A stretch of DNA of 64,000 nucleotides from Atopsyche davidsoni (GCA_022113835.1 JAILWY010000007.1:8409001-8473000), one strand, 5' to 3'; shown: positions 28,129-50,164, counted from the first letter of the stretch. Program-made: numbers and translations. Notes: a model not told the origin generated them from the sequence alone.

Positions 28129-28300
28129 TCCTGCAGACTGCACCGAGTGGCTGTTGTTCTGCTGCGAAACGACTCACAAACTGCGCGGTGGATCAGACGT
28201 CCGCGCGACCCCCTATCTAGTTTCAGAAAGAACACTGATAAGCGCCTGTCTCTCGACCGCGACCCGCAGCCGCCGCACGAGGCACGGCGCACGAGATAAA
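28129..28300 (-). promoter_or_regulatory. GC-rich 5' flank of LRRC58
   Basis: A CpG-containing GC-rich block directly upstream of the LRRC58 start, in sharp contrast to AT-rich DNA on both sides. Probably 5' UTR and core promoter. Arg-rich open frames on both strands here are a by-product of base composition. Confidence 0.45.
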
Positions 28301-31300
28301 GAGTGGCGGCTGGCGATGTGCAGGATGAATATTATCGACACCAATTTACGTCTCAATCTTATGAAAATAGTTAAATCCCAGATGATGACTCCGCTCGGGA
28401 GTTTCACTCGCTTTGGTTTAAATAAAACAACACAATGTGGACAGTGGCAGTGAAAATTAAACACTACAAATATAGTGGTTACCAAAATGAAATATTTCTT
28501 GTGATAAAATAAATTCAATATTTTGGTTTTTCAAAAAGAAAAAAAAATGGCTATCAAAACAATGGTTTGCAGTGCAGGAACTCATATTTTTGCAATAATC
28601 ATTAATATCCAGTATATTGCCAAGATAAATTATTTTTGTAATTATTGAATACGACACATCATTATTGCAACTTCTCATACAAAATTTCACTACTAGAGTG
28701 TGAAAGAGACTTTTTCAGAAAAAGCATACTTTCCTGTGTTTTTTTTCCTACTATAGAATCGGCTACAATTTTTTTTAAATTATATTTTCCTATGAGATTA
28801 ATTTAGTTGCAAACTTTCGGCTCTTTTTTGTCTCAACGCATCAGTTGCTGATTTTCACAATGAAGTTGGCATAGGTTGGAGATATCCCCGGCTCCTGTAT
28901 ATTTCTAGGTTCTATAGACTACAATGACTGTTTTCACAGTAGCATTAGTATTAATATTCATTTAAAAGCATTTTGTACTTATATTTATAGTAATAATCTA
29001 ATTACATACATCGTGAGTGCACCCAACAAAATAATTAATTGTATTTTTCACTATTTTAATATTTTAAATGACGAACTTTACTTGATTTTTAAGCCCTAAA
29101 TCATAGTAAATAATATGAGTTTCATTTCAATTAAAAGTAGAAAATTTTCTTTGTCGTTGTCTTTTTACTATTTAGTTGAGGTTCTGTAATGTTGCACCAT
29201 TTTATTAAAAATAATGTGGGACCACCTTTGCTAGGAAATATAACAAAACATTGTTGGTGTCTTTATTCTGATTCCCATAAAATGTTTAACATAGGATTTA
29301 GATTCATCTCGTTAATCACTTATTTGTAATTATTCCAGCCTTCTGTGGAAGTGGTGTTGATCTAACACACGCAGTTACTAGTATATCCTTTCAATATTCA
29401 CTAAAGATTTTATGCGCTTGACGTGATATTAAAGATAAACTTTAGTTCCTGATATTAGAATGTTTCCATTTATTTCACAGTGTATTGGAATGTAATTTTT
29501 TATTCCTCATTTATTTTATTATGTAAGTTTCAGAGTCTGTACTTTGTAGCTATGATTATCGCCTTTAATCATCAAAATATATCAACAGTGTACCAAAATA
29601 TTTTTTGTGCTCACAGAGCCAGTTCACATATTAGGAGACAGATAAAATAGGAAATTTATTACAATAAAATGACAGTAAATTACATAATGAACTTTTATTA
29701 CTTTCAAAAATTTCAAGATAAACGAATTTATATTTATGTATTTGGATGGTGTATAGAAAAACTGTCAAGGGTGTGATATTATTTGCTAGAATATCAACGT
29801 GACGCCTGTGTGTGTAGTCATGAAGTATTTGACAGTAAATGTTTACAATATATTATATAATTCTGGAGGCAAGGGCGATATGTCAGAACAAGCAGTTTGA
29901 ATGGTGGGCTTGCAATAAAGCTTAGGCTGTTGGATTAGTCAGGAAGGGATATTAGTGAGAACGACGATTCGGTGCGCGTGAAATTAAAACACGTCACAGA
30001 CATATTTTATGATACGTTTTAATTTAATATTGATTAGCAAATAAAGGTCTAAATACAATAGGTAAACTTCTAGAATAATTAAAATTAAAATATTTCAATT
30101 ACTGTTATAAAGGATAATGCACTATACTGATCTAATGCACTCTGATTTCTTTAAACCTCATAAATTAAAGTGAAAGACATAAACAATCATTTACAATTTT
30201 TACAATCATCCATTTTTGCCAAAATCGGTATTGTTTTATTTTCTATACACATTTTTTATCAGTTAAAGCGTTTATAACAGAAGGAAATATTTCACATTCT
30301 AAAGATAAAATACATTAACCGAAACTATTTACTAATATATAAAGAACATAATCGGTTTAACAAAAAATAATGAAAAAGTAAAATACAATTCTGTACACTT
30401 TGAAAGTTTACTACACAATAAGACAAAGTTTCGAATTGGCCAGAGGCCACTTCATTCAATCGAATAAGACTTACGGGATCTCATTTGCGGGACCTCTTCA
30501 TCCCCTTCACTAAATAATGCCATAAGAAGAAACAACGAAGATTACATTTTGTACAAAATAACCTAATGACCGCATCACTCTCGTGCACCTGTCGGTGCGC
30601 CGGTAGCATTCTAGCATTCGTCCAATCAAACGCACAACAAAACATATTTAATTATTCACAGCTATAAACACAATGACAACAATATAAAATACTCATATCT
30701 TTCCACAAAAAGCTCTGCTCTCACAACAAATCAAAATGATGGTGCCGATAATGATGGGCCGGTGGACGGCACCCCACCAACGAGCCCAATCTGCAATGCT
30801 AAATAAAACTACCAATCGTACAGATTCATTTTGTGGAGTTTTATTTTCTTACTTTTATAACTTTTAAAATTATCATAGAAGTACTTATATCCCGAATAAA
30901 AGGAATTCACGTGCTTAAATAACATTTAATATATCATCAACAGTATTGATGGAATAAAAAATTAATACATATACTTAAAATATCTACAGCATTTTTAAGT
31001 ATGTTGCAAAGTTATCACTGCAGTGCTTTTGTACATAATCTATTGAAATGTTCATCGTCTCCAGACTGGGCCGGTGGCCAGGCTACGGGGGCCTCGGGCG
31101 ACGGGCGGTCTCGCTCATCGCTCAGCACTCGTCGCTCCTCACTCGTCACTCGTGAGACTAGGGGTGTGCATGTTGCCCGCGCGGGTGAGCGTCGCATCAA
31201 CATACACGTAGCAGTTACAATAAAACAAATTATAGTTATTCACTATCTTTATTTCAGCTGGCCTTCTAGAAATATGCCGGTAGTCCAATTATTTAATGAC

Positions 31301-34300
31301 ATTAAATTTCATATAATTATATATATTTACATGTACATAGAGGGATGGCATTCAAGCTGGGATATAATATTATTTACCGTTTCCCGATCAGTAATCTGAC
31401 GCTACACGAGAAACTGTGTCCAACTCGCTAGATGGACGTTGGCTAATACAGTAACATACAAACATGACAAATACTGGAGTCGCAGGTCAAACGCGACGCT
31501 CCATCCGGGGATAAACATTAACACTAGCTTGACGCCTGCCTGCGGGACTAAAGGTGATTCAATCGTTATTTCCTCAGTCAAATATAAAAAAACACACTTT
31601 CTCAAAAGTGAATAAATTAAAGTATACAAATGTCTACAATTATGACCGATATTAAATGTTTTAAAAGCTAGATGGTAGATTTGCACAATCCGATGACTGC
31701 CAGCCCGGGAATACGTCCGCGGTGACAACTTCAATAATTAGGACACCACAACAAATGTACAAACTGTACACGCTCTCGGGTCAAGTATTGACTAATTTAT
31801 ATTATGTACAAGTATTATTCATTTCAAAATTTAAAATTAGACCAAATGGTATGCCTCAATAATGATTCATTTTAAAGTGTACCAAATCCGCACAAAGTAA
31901 ATAGCACTAATAATATTATTCTATCCAGAGCGAGTGCAATGGAAGTCCGAGCGCGGGTGTGACACGGCTATCGCTGCAGGGGGTGGCGTGGCTACACTGC
32001 AGGGGACCTGGGCTCCACCGCGGCCTCGCTTAAGTACCCACACGCGACACATCCTAATACGCCTGTCATTCTAATATTATTATTACAATACTTGAATGTC
32101 TGACAACAACTATGAAAATTACAACAACAATTATCTAGGTGCTCGCCTCGAGTTTAGGATTACAAGGTCCACGGTTCACCATTACGATTTCTCTGTATCG
32201 ACACTTGCAGAAAATTATATCCCCATAAGTACTAATGACAAGTTATAATCGGTACAGTCGAGTCTGTTAGTCACTCGCATCGTGTCTCGTTCCGAGTGAC
32301 AAGTCATCCAATAAAAAAAAACTATACAAAAATAGGACTGCCGGTTGAGTCCAGCGGTGTCGTGTGAGAGCCCACACTTGAATGCTCACAGAATGTGCGG
32401 GCGAAGGCGTTCCTACATTTATGACTCTAATATAGATCTGAGTAAGTCAGTGATAACTGTCAAATTATGTCTAAGTCTTGAGAGTCAATTAAAAATAATA
32501 AAAAAAAAAACAAATTTAGATTAGTAATCAAAATGGTTACTAAAATAATTTACTCTGTAAAACGACAAGTTTGTGGTAAATAATATCACACAAAACATTA
32601 TAATTCATTAATTATCTTACAATAGAAAATAAATAATAAAAACACTGAACTTCAAAATTGGCATGCGCTTAAATTGAGGATCCAGATTATATTCTTATAC
32701 TATTGTACTCGGACATGTTACATCATCCGCTCAGGGAAAAAACATATTGAGGAAGAAATTTTTAATAGTACAATTTTAAAAGTATTTTGTTTTATTAGGG
32801 ATTGGGTATAGTTTTTAAATTTATGCACTTGTTAGTTAAAAGCTTAAATGTTAGAGGTTTTATAATACTCAATTTGTCTAGGCGTATTCAACTAATAAGA
32901 TGTCCATGGACGCCGATCGCAGTTTATCAGCAGAGGAGAAGTTAACATTAAAAGGCGCCTATTTCGTAAATTTCAAATCTCGGCTAGCGGTTCAAGCGGA
33001 TAATTCAATTGGAAACTTGAGTGTTTTCGGTATAATTTCCGGATTATCATAGCCATCTTTCATTCCTCAGTACTTGGTACAAATCATAAGTGACAATGTC
33101 ACACCTCGTCGAGTTCCCGAAGATCTGATTATCAAATACTCAATTGATTACCCTTTCTCCCAAGTTCTAACCTACATGCTTATACAATATTTACTTTCCA
33201 GGACGACGCATCGTCCGATGACCCTACACTCACGGGTCGCAGTCCACTCTTTAAGGCATCAACATGACAGTGTGAGGTCATTCGAGATAGTGACGCGTCG
33301 GTGGCAATGTCCGGTAGATGGTTAGTACCCATTTTGAATATCCCGTGTTTACACACAACTAAACAAAAACATCAATCTGTATCAGGCAGATCCGCAAGCC
33401 ACTGGAAATCATTTTTATAATAATTATTAATTTCAACAGCCAATGAAATAGAATCGGTATTCGGCAGTGGTACCTAATTTAGTTTTCGTTAATGCAAAAA
33501 GTTTGTTTGTAAATCTGCATCCTCCGTTTGGATGAAAAGGTCAATAATTTTTGCAGGTCTATATTAAAGAAGGTTATAAAACTGAATTGGAGCCTGCAGA
33601 AATAAATGGAAACAAAAGCCATTATGTCACCATAAAATGCAGAAGAGAGCGAGTAATGGAAAGCAGGTTTACGCAACACACTTAGCCGATATTCTCTAAA
33701 TTCTTTGAAGTCTTACAGCGTCAAGTGACACAATATCTGAATATTAAAAAGGATGAAAGCGTATCGATGGCTGACAATATGTATATTTACATAGTAAAAT
33801 AAACTCTGGAAACTTCTCTCCGTGCAATGGAGACAGTAAATAAACAATGGCCGATGTGACAGTAGCTTACATTACAAAATTCAGTATTTTATGATATGAA
33901 AGCGATCAGTTTGATGACATTACAGTATTTTACACGGTTCTTCTTATTTGTCGATAGGTACACATCAAATCTCCGCATAATATAATTAATTTACCATATG
34001 TTCTATATTTTTGATATCTTTCGCTAGTACATCCAACTATGAGTGAAAGCTTGTCCAATTTATAAATGTACATATTAAACGTGCGCATAGATAAGAAATA
34101 CAAAATACCTCTATGAGCCGAGTCACGGTACTCGCATGGATTCTACTACGCAATATCAAATTCGTAAACATGAGCCCTAAAGCTATCGAGTACCCGTCCG
34201 CTGACACTCTGCGCCGGCTTCGATAAAATAACACATTACTGAAATGCACAATCCTCCCAGGGGAACGATGACGCCTCCAACAGATCCATCGGGGAAGCGG

Positions 34301-34534
34301 TCCTCCCGACGTGGTACAGGTTTCCAGCTCTCTCTGTCTGAGTTCGATTCGGAAACCGTAAAGCAAAATATTCACCGCAGCGACTCCGACTCGAGGCGTG
34401 GGCGTTGGCCTCGCTCCGAGCTTCTGCGGGCGCTTTGGCCCGGGCGACTTTTTCCAAAGTAATAAATAACAGAACGGTTACTCGAGTCGCGGCAATTTGT
34501 CTAGGGGACCAGGGGGGGGAGGCGGGGGCGCGGG
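28301..34534. other. Spacer and shaggy 3' region
   Basis: 6.2 kb between LRRC58 and the shaggy stop codon. Next to 34534 it is GC-rich down to about 34240, then mostly AT-rich with moderate GC at 31050-31190 and 31930-32040. The right part should be shaggy 3' UTR, possibly long. No independent gene was recognised. A possible alternative shaggy 3' exon at 31015-31157 is listed separately. Confidence 0.5.
31015..31157 (-). other. Possible alternative last exon of shaggy
   Basis: After a CCTAG acceptor (AG at 31159-31158) the frame in the phase needed after shaggy exon 7 stays open for 46 codons (VSRVTSEERRVLSDERDRPS start, Pro/Glu-rich middle) to a TGA at 31015-31017. The block is GC-rich like the coding exons here. 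The polypyrimidine tract is weak and there is no sequence similarity to support it, so it may be UTR only. Confidence 0.2.
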
Positions 34535-41267
<6,733 letters not shown>

Positions 41268-41963
41268 CTGGAAAAACAAACGTGACGCAATTAGTAAAGG
41301 GACGACATGTTTAAATTTACAATATTTTATATAATTTAACTCGAGTAAAAGGTTGTTTGCATAGCTTTATTTGGTGAGCGTTAGTAATGATGAACAGGAA
41401 AGATAAATATAACAAAAAAGCATAATGATATTATAAGTACATATAATAACACAATGAGATAGCTTTACGATTTTAGAAGTACCACTCCAGATTTTACAAT
41501 TAAAATAGATATTTATCACAATCTGCTTTTCTTTCGTTACCTTTATAAATTATACCATCCATTTTTGGATGAAACGTTAATTTCTAATCGTATGTATGCC
41601 ACACTAAATAACGACTAAAAAGATTAGGATATGCTGCCTGGATTAAATTATTGAAACAATTATCATACAATTATGTGAATCAATATCGAAATCTGACTTA
41701 TTCGTAATTAAAATATATACGAACGTATATTCTCAATTTTCAACTAAAACTTTATCAAGTTAAATATTCCAATTGAATAATTAAGCATGGGGGACCCAGT
41801 GTAAGATATAAAGATTGAAGTGGATATTCAGGTACGAGTCTCCAGTTCGGGAGAAACCGCTGGCTAATAATGAGGATGGCATATCTTGATATAGAGATAC
41901 CGCCGATCGATAGCCGGGAGTCGCGGGGAGTCGCGGGGCACCGCCACCACTCTCACAATCACC

Positions 41964-42033
41964 GACTACTCTACTCTACTCCACTCCACTCCACTCCACT
42001 TCACTCCACTACACTCCACTCTACCCCACTCTA
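41964..42033. repeat. Pentanucleotide minisatellite (CTCCA/CTACT)n
   Basis: About fourteen tandem units of CTACT, CCACT and one-base variants in the shaggy first intron, just upstream of the first core exon in transcript direction. Confidence 0.9.
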
Positions 42034-45000
42034 ACTATACCCGCTACGGACAGTTCTGATTGACGATTCACTCCGCGTGATACGTTGCGCAGTCATTCGG
42101 AAAATTAATAACAATCAGTCACTAAACTTAATAAATAAAGATTAATTTCATTAAAAGTAAACACTTCTTCAACTTATATGTACACGAACAGCTCTGCTGA
42201 TTTAGCTACTTACATAGCCTGTTTAATTTATGTCAAAATAACACAGGACACATTGATTTATGAAATAACATGCGATAGTAAGATTTTATTGAATTTCCAG
42301 TAAACAAGCTCTGTCCCTCAGAATGATGCGTCTGAATTTCATTAACAAAAGACAAAAATCTCCTATTTTTAACTTACATCTTAACTTTTGTTGATATATA
42401 GCAAAAAAAAAAAACCTATTTTTTACTACTGTAGTAATTTATTGTGTATCTGACGACATTCAACAACGAATTGTTAAAAAAATACCCTTTTGATTGATTT
42501 ATCACTGTGTTCAGACCACTGTGTTGACGTCGAGTCCAGTAAGTGCCGTCCCAAAACCACTATAATATCCTCACATCAGAATGTCTCAGCTTCGATGGTA
42601 TTTAGACTCGAGCGGCTACGGGCCGAGAGCGGCGAATTGAAACCGCACTGAGGCTACTTCCGTTTTCCATTGTGATTATTTTAAACGCTATCAAGATGAG
42701 GTCCGACACGAAGCCGTGCAAAAAGAAAACGCTCTCGAGCCGGGCAAGTTAATTCAGAAAACTCGCCCGCAGCTACTTCTGGTGGACGGGGCAACCTTGA
42801 ACTTGAGCCGGAGCGAGGTCGACTTTTTGCATTAATTTTTTATTGGAAAAATAGCCTCGCGTAAATCATATTGCGCATTAAAAGACACATTACGCGATGT
42901 TCGGCGGCAGACGCGCGGGGAAGCCGGCTAGGGGCTGCGAAACGCAGCTTTCCCTGGTTACTCGAATAGCTAATAAAATCCATCAAAACATGTCGCAAAC
43001 CTAATTTCTATATTTCTAAATGAATATGTGTAATTGTTTCATTTATTATTTATCTAAGCGTCTGCAATATCAGATTATTATTTTTATCCGATTTCATTCA
43101 TCCAAGATAGCATAACATATTTCAAGGTTTGCGATATTAATAATATATTGCACTCCCCCTACACGGTACACGCATGAAATCGTGAGAAAATGTTCTTAAG
43201 AATTGTATACGTGATTTAAAATATTGATAAAATTTGTACAGCTAACGGATTAAGTCGCAAGCCGGCGAGTGTGGGTTCACATCCACAACCCGAAGAAATT
43301 AATCGTACTTTATCCCGGTGTTTTATGTGTACCTGAACTTATCGTCAAATCGATAAGCCTATATGGATGTTTAATTGGGATCTACTCGGTATATACAAGA
43401 AAAAACAATTGAGTAAAAACAGATATATTCCAGAACATCGAGTTTGCGAAATTAATTAATCCTATTTCCGCGAACCACACGCTGCACTCGTATGAAGAAA
43501 CACGTGGCGACCTTTATCTTGAAATAGGGTTTTAGAATTAAGGTAAAATCTCAGGCTGACAGCGCCAGCGTTGTCCTCAGATCGGTTTGCGGTGCGTTTG
43601 TTTGGATCGCGACAGTTCTGGATCGAAGCCTCGCAGGTGCCGCTAATCAATCCCATTTGCGAGAGAATCAAAATCCCACTCGGTATTATTTTCGCTGCGA
43701 CTGGAAAAACTTTTCTAATATTTGTACAGAGAGAGCGCAGCTCGCCGAGGAAACGATAACTTACTAATGAACGTACGTGCTCGCGTTCGATCGAAAGTTA
43801 CTTTTGTATAGTGAAAACCTTCGAATGATCACGCAATTAAGTAAGCTCGCACTATCGCACGTGCAATCTATAGATTGCTGTATTAATAACGAAAAAAACT
43901 AACAAATGAAATATGTTCTGTTTTATATAATATTAGAATTAAATAAACGCCGGATTAGAATTACGCAATAGGGACGTAACCTACTCTGACGAGATTTCAG
44001 CTGGTATATTAACAGCAGATCCAAGTGCGCGGTAAACAACTCGTTTGAATTCGAAGACCTAATATTGGTGCATCGTTTCGTCGGACAGAGTATAACATTA
44101 TCGGCGAACTTAAATTGTCAGATAAGCAAAGAATGCATAGAAAAACACAGCTAAAATACGTTTGAATAGAACTCCAAAGAGTACTGAAAATAAAAATAAA
44201 AAATACCACCATCTTGCCGGGACGGTTAAATAGATTTTTTTGTGATATGATATTAAGTGATGACGCACGCGCACAGCGACACGAACACAATTGGTGTTGT
44301 TACGTCAGATACCTCCGAACAATGGCGATGCTCTAAATGTGTACACTTCTGGCTGTACATTAAGTACACTTATTGATTAGCCCAATATCAGAACAATACA
44401 GAACTATTCAGACAGATTCCTGAACGAAGTTGATTTGGGTGTGACCAGCGCGAGCGCTCAGGACCGAGACGCCGGGTAGCCAGCCTGGATACGTTCCCGT
44501 GAATATTAGAATACCCTCCGCACTGGGCGAGGATCGCAATGCCTTCGAGTATCACACTTTTCAGTATCGGAGTTTACGGATAAGATGAAGGATTATGTAA
44601 GCCGGTGTGTTAAGTTTTGTTGTCAAGGCCGCTGCAAATAAAACGCAGAAGAAATCCAGGGTTGGGAGTCTCGAATGATACGATTGCGACACATTTTTTT
44701 TGTCTGAGCGGGATTAACACGGCATCCGATCTCTATGACGACGAAAAGTCATATATATAAATTATTACAAACAACAGCTTAAATTTATTTTTATGAATAA
44801 TGTTGGGTTTATTGGGCTTGGTAGTCAAATCGTTTAATTATCTTTGCGGGTGCTTATTTCTTTCACTCGCTCGGTTGCCGATAAACAAGACAGGGGGGTG
44901 TGTTCAGAGGGCGCAGAGATTTTCAACCCAAGAAGTCACATACATTGTATCTTCCTTTCTCTGCCAACGAGAATACTATGTGCATGAAATATGTACATTT

Positions 45001-48000
45001 GATAAGATTTTCAACATCGAACAAGAATCGGTCACATCATTTTGGAGACAAACATAAATTATTTTCGCCGGTGCTAAACAAGTATAATTTAAAGAAAATC
45101 AAAAACCTGAAGTTTTTCAAACAAATCTACCGTTTCAAATAAACCGGTTCGCAACAGAGGCCGCGCGATCAAACAAAGGTGATGATCGGGTCGCTATCGC
45201 GTCTTCCCACGCCGGTCTTCTGTGATGCAAAATTTTATCGATCACCCGTCCGGGCCGGCCGACTTCAAAGGCCCGGACATCAAAGACTCCAGGAGCTCCG
45301 CAAAAACTAAAAACCGGTCGGGCCCGCGAGACGCCGGGGAAATGCGAAATAATCGTGTGAATTCGGGGGAGCCTGCGTAAAAACGGGGCTGACCTTCGTC
45401 CCCGGAAACCGCTCCGGCGGACAAAAACCGCCACAATGGACGGAGCGCCATTTTGTTGCGATAAGCGATGGGCTTTCGTTTTCCCGGCGGCGCCTGCGAG
45501 TGTCGAGATAATTTTATACATTGAGAATAATTATAGATTCATTATGTTCATAATTATTCCGCAACAAAGATGCAGGCGAAACGGCAGTTTATTGTAGGGT
45601 GTAATGAGTCTGGGGGATTACAAACGAAATATAATTTTAATAAAATTTTCAACCCATCGACCGGTAATCCAAAAAATACCGATACTTTTCATTTCAAGTT
45701 AAAGTGGATGATTCACACTTTCGATTTTAGGAATTTGGCTCCACCTTTATAAATGATGGAGAATTTTTTTTCAGTGCGTTTTTGCTAGGTTTTTTTTTCC
45801 ATGTGTCGACCCACCTGTCTAACACTCGTGATGGTACAGCTGATGCCTACGAAGTCTACTAGGAAACGAGGAAAAAATAAATATACTATATTTGCACTTG
45901 ACTGCCGATAGCTCTCGCAGAGCTAGAAGGATACAAACCTGGGCGGAGTTTCTGATCACCTAATTGGATAGAATTCACGGTCCAAAGTGAAATTCGCAAA
46001 TTCTGGTATTTTCAATATGAAGAAAAACGATCAAATAACAAAAAATATTATAGAATTCCCGAATTTTTTTTTAATTTGGCAATTTGTGTGACGTTTTACG
46101 ATTGGTTTTATTATTAATGGCAACTTTGAAACAACCGGATCACGCATCGGTATCTGGTGTGCGGGAGTCGGTTTGATTGGCCAAAAAACAATTTGCTTAT
46201 TGATTTCGAATAATTTCATGAATTTTCATAAATCAGGGGGCGGTACTCGCGCAGAGCTACCGCACCTAAAGCACCAGATTGGGAAATTCATTTTACAATA
46301 TAATCACTCTAGTATTGATATTTTTGTATACAATAAAAGCATAAATCAGCACCTATCGCGTCCATCGTTGGACGCAAAGCGCTATTATGTGAGCGATCGT
46401 ACTGTAACGGATACTTTCGAGAGTTCGTCGTTCGGATGATTGTTTTAAAAAGAAATTGCGATGTAGGCTGATCTCGAGCGTCACACAGATAGCGTTACGT
46501 TACAAAACAACAAAGAAAACGTGAACGCAGAAGTATAATGTTCATCATTCGTTTTGCTTTTTAGAACGAAACAATAGATTATTTTCATTGTGGTAATTTT
46601 TATTTATCGATATTTTTTCCTGGAGAGAAGCGGTAGTTTTTTGGCTTTTCTCAGAAATAGCATGAAATATTAGTGACACCGAATAAATATTAATTTTAGC
46701 AATAAATTACGCCGGCAAGCCACGGTCTCTCTCCTTACAGAAAAGGCACGAAAAACAAAAATAAAACAGGCCGGGGCTCCATTGAACGCGAATTAATCAT
46801 ACCGTTTTCATTCCATATCGTTATAAATAATCTCCGGGCTTAATGTTTAATTCAACGTATTTATTGTCTAGGCGCGCAGGGCGCCACTGAACTTAAATCA
46901 AAGTACGGACATATCTAATTGAATTTATAATTAAGGAAACACTTATGTATTCAAATTTGCAGAGCTTCCATATTTAACATAATAAATTATTTTAATAATA
47001 TTTTGAATCAACTGACTAAGAAATATATCGGCATACTGTGTATTTAATGTATCCGTATACGTTTCATTATGTGCTAGGTTTTGAGGTGTTTTAATAGTAG
47101 ATAGAAAACACACAGAACGTACATGCTAGTTGTCATGACATTTGTTACGTTAAAATGATAGATTCCATTGATGTTGAAAAAGAATTATTTAATTATAAGC
47201 GATTAGCAAATTAGTTACAATCGACACGTGGAAACACCCCCTAATGAGTTATTATATCAATATTATGTTCTTAGGTGTCATGCTGGGTTAAGATTTCGTC
47301 GAAATTCCGAAAATAACTTGACGCGGCATAGCACCCAAAACCCGCGAGCACGTCGAATCTTGATTAAATCTTTCCAGTTGAAATTCATACACTGAACTTT
47401 TTCAGGTGTTTTTAATCAATTTCCCTTGAAGGAATCCATTTCTAGCGCTAGTGTCCGAGAAGTACGCGACTGTATGAATACGACCGTGGCTCACGGGGCA
47501 TACCTCTGCTGTGAAATTACCGGCTATTCAGTCGTCCCGACGAGACCGTCCGTCTGGCTGTCCTCTCGGTGCGAAGGGTGGGCCGATCCCAATTCTTACG
47601 AAAATATAGGCGTACTCATTTTTCATACTATCCAATCGTAAAAGTTTTACACGGAAATGGTAATCAGATAAATCATTTATACGTTTGTACACATATTTTC
47701 AATATTGGTATATTTTGGTGCATTGTTTTATTGAAAGCGTACGTAATAATACTTGCTTTAGAACAGTAAGTAAAACCTTCACCGAATCCGATTAAAATGT
47801 ATGGACTAATTACCGCAATCGGTAATTACTTGTATGGCATGACATCGCTCACGGCTCAAGTGTATACGGTATATTAGTTTCGATTGAAGAGTACTAGTCG
47901 CGAGGAAAACGCATCACTCAAGATAGACACTACGTGCCAAGAATTTTGATTAATATCACGTTTTTTTTCTTCAAAAGATATATTAAAGCATTCCTCCGTC

Positions 48001-50116
48001 TGACGTACACGGACTCGTCGATTAGCTTCGGTCTGTCACGATATAATAATTCGAGCGAAGAGATCCGAGAGGAAATGGGCGGGAAGCATAACTGAGATCG
48101 GTTACAAAAGCACACGCGACTAAAAACTGACAGACTTGGATACAAAAAATATCGTACATTATTTTGGGTAAAGAATTGAAAAAAAAGATGTAAATATACT
48201 CGTCCGGAAAAACGATATTTATTTCGACATTTGCAACACTTGACACTGAGCTATACAATTTGTATATTGAAGTATATCCACATATGAAATACCTCATGGG
48301 GTAGGACCGTCGACTGCCGATGCTCGTTTCGGTTTGACATTTCATGTCAAAGAACTATTTCAGTAGAATACTGGTAAGGATATACCTCATGAAGACGAAT
48401 GTTTTATAATATAACCATTTATTTTACAATGAATATATAGTAAATCAAATTTAAAAAATATGTTCACCGCATGTCTTTATATTTATTGACGATGAACAAT
48501 ATATAAAATGCTAGATAATATAAGAGGGCAGTATATAGATGGATGGGCAATTAGCGAGTTTGTCATTTGATCCCGCGTGGTACATGGGTGAGGGGAGAGG
48601 AAAGGTGCAGGAGCGCCTGTCGATAGTGATAGAGCACGGTGCGGCAGGTGATGGCGACTCGTGCTCCACTACACAGGTCGCCATTACACCGGATTGTAAA
48701 GTATACGCTGTCGGGTGAGCTATTAGCCGTCACTCTTCAAACTTTCTGTTCGGAAAATAAATAAATATTTTTTCGAATACAAGACAAGGTATTACAGCAA
48801 CAGACAAACACTGAATTATGCATCTTTGTATTCGGTCACTAATACTATATAAGTTTGTATTCAGTTCAAAATTACAAGCTAAAATAAAAATATATTTTTA
48901 AAAATACCAATAATTTTTTAACTATAACCACAAGCACCTCTAAAATCCTTTTCAAAATATTTGTTTTGAAAACATCCATCGACTGACAGCCAATATCCGT
49001 CCATTATTGCAGAAATAAAAATGTAATTTGACGAGATGATTTCACCGAGGTGGTGTGCGGTTCGGCTCGGCCCGCTTCGGTTAAAGATGATTCCTCGCCG
49101 ATCGATCACAATCGGGGAGTTTTCAGTCGCCACACCGGCACTCTCGAGCCATCCGCCCGTCCACCCGGCCACTGTCTGGCTCCGAGGCGACACCCCAATT
49201 GTCTCGCGTGAAACGCTAATTCAGTAAGCGGGCGCACAACAATATTGTTATTGAATTAATATTAGCACAGGTGGAATTTGCCGAAAAGCTCTACTCAGTT
49301 TGGCCAAGTTAAACGGAGTTCCAAGCGAGGTCACCCCGAAGAAACGTTTCAAAAAAAAAATCCGGGGCGCATCCGCGTCACTCGTCAGTAACCGATCTGC
49401 AGGGTCGGGAGGGGTCTCGGGAGCGCCTGCGCCAGTGACCGAGCGACGGGTCGTGATTGATGGTTAAATGTTATTCCCGGTGAAATTCAAAATTCGGCGT
49501 CAGCACCGTCTCTCGAACACGTGCGGCTCAAAAAAGTACTGATAGTAAAAATAAAAAAACTGAACGCAGTAAATACGAGAAGAGTGCCAGATAGCATTTT
49601 TTTATTATTGTAAGATTTTTTATCTAATTGTAAACTGCAACTCACGATTGTTAAAATCAGAACTCGTGACTTCCACTTCCAAGCGATAGTAAATTATAGG
49701 TACATCCACTGTTTATGCAATATTTGCCGAGTAGTAAATTATATGACATAATATTCTTGAAAACGTATAACGGTATAACTTTATTTTTACAGTTGGCTAG
49801 TTACATTCGGCGCGAGTAGATTTCAAGCCTACGGCTAACTATCAATCTGTATTTGAAAATATTTTATTCACATTGAAGTTTCGGAAATAATATCGTGCTA
49901 TTTAATTGTAACGCCAAATTCAAAATCGACACGGCCGTCAGCACGTACGCACAGAAAAGTGGAAAAACAAAGTTCCGACGGTCACATTCACGAGCTCGGC
50001 GCGGGTCATTAATCTCAATCACTCGAGCGAGTGTCCCTTCGATGATTTTCGCAGGTAAGTTGCGAGTTCGAAGTTCGGAATATTAATTAATATCTGCGAG
50101 TGGACAGGGCCCGCGA

Positions 50117-50164
50117 GGCGGGCGGGGGCAGGCGGGGGCAGGCGGGGGCGGGCGGGGGCGGGCG
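50117..50164 (+). repeat. G-rich tandem repeat, G-quadruplex candidate
   Basis: Repeats of GGCGGGGGCA/GGCGGGGGCG give at least seven G runs of three or more in 48 bases on the plus strand. It starts about 16 bases from the splice donor of candidate shaggy exon B, on the non-template side of shaggy, so the transcript there is C-rich. Confidence 0.85.

Noticed and set aside
43240..43310. tRNA-like B-box sequence (GGGTTCACATCCAC)
   Set aside because: No A box at the right distance and no cloverleaf could be folded by eye; at most a worn SINE.
45135..45521. Arg/Ala-rich minus frame including MSGPLKSAGPDG as a possible canonical shaggy first exon
   Set aside because: The MSG start is suggestive, but the only nearby GT (GTGATC) is a poor donor and in the wrong phase, and the usual RTTSFAE motif is absent.
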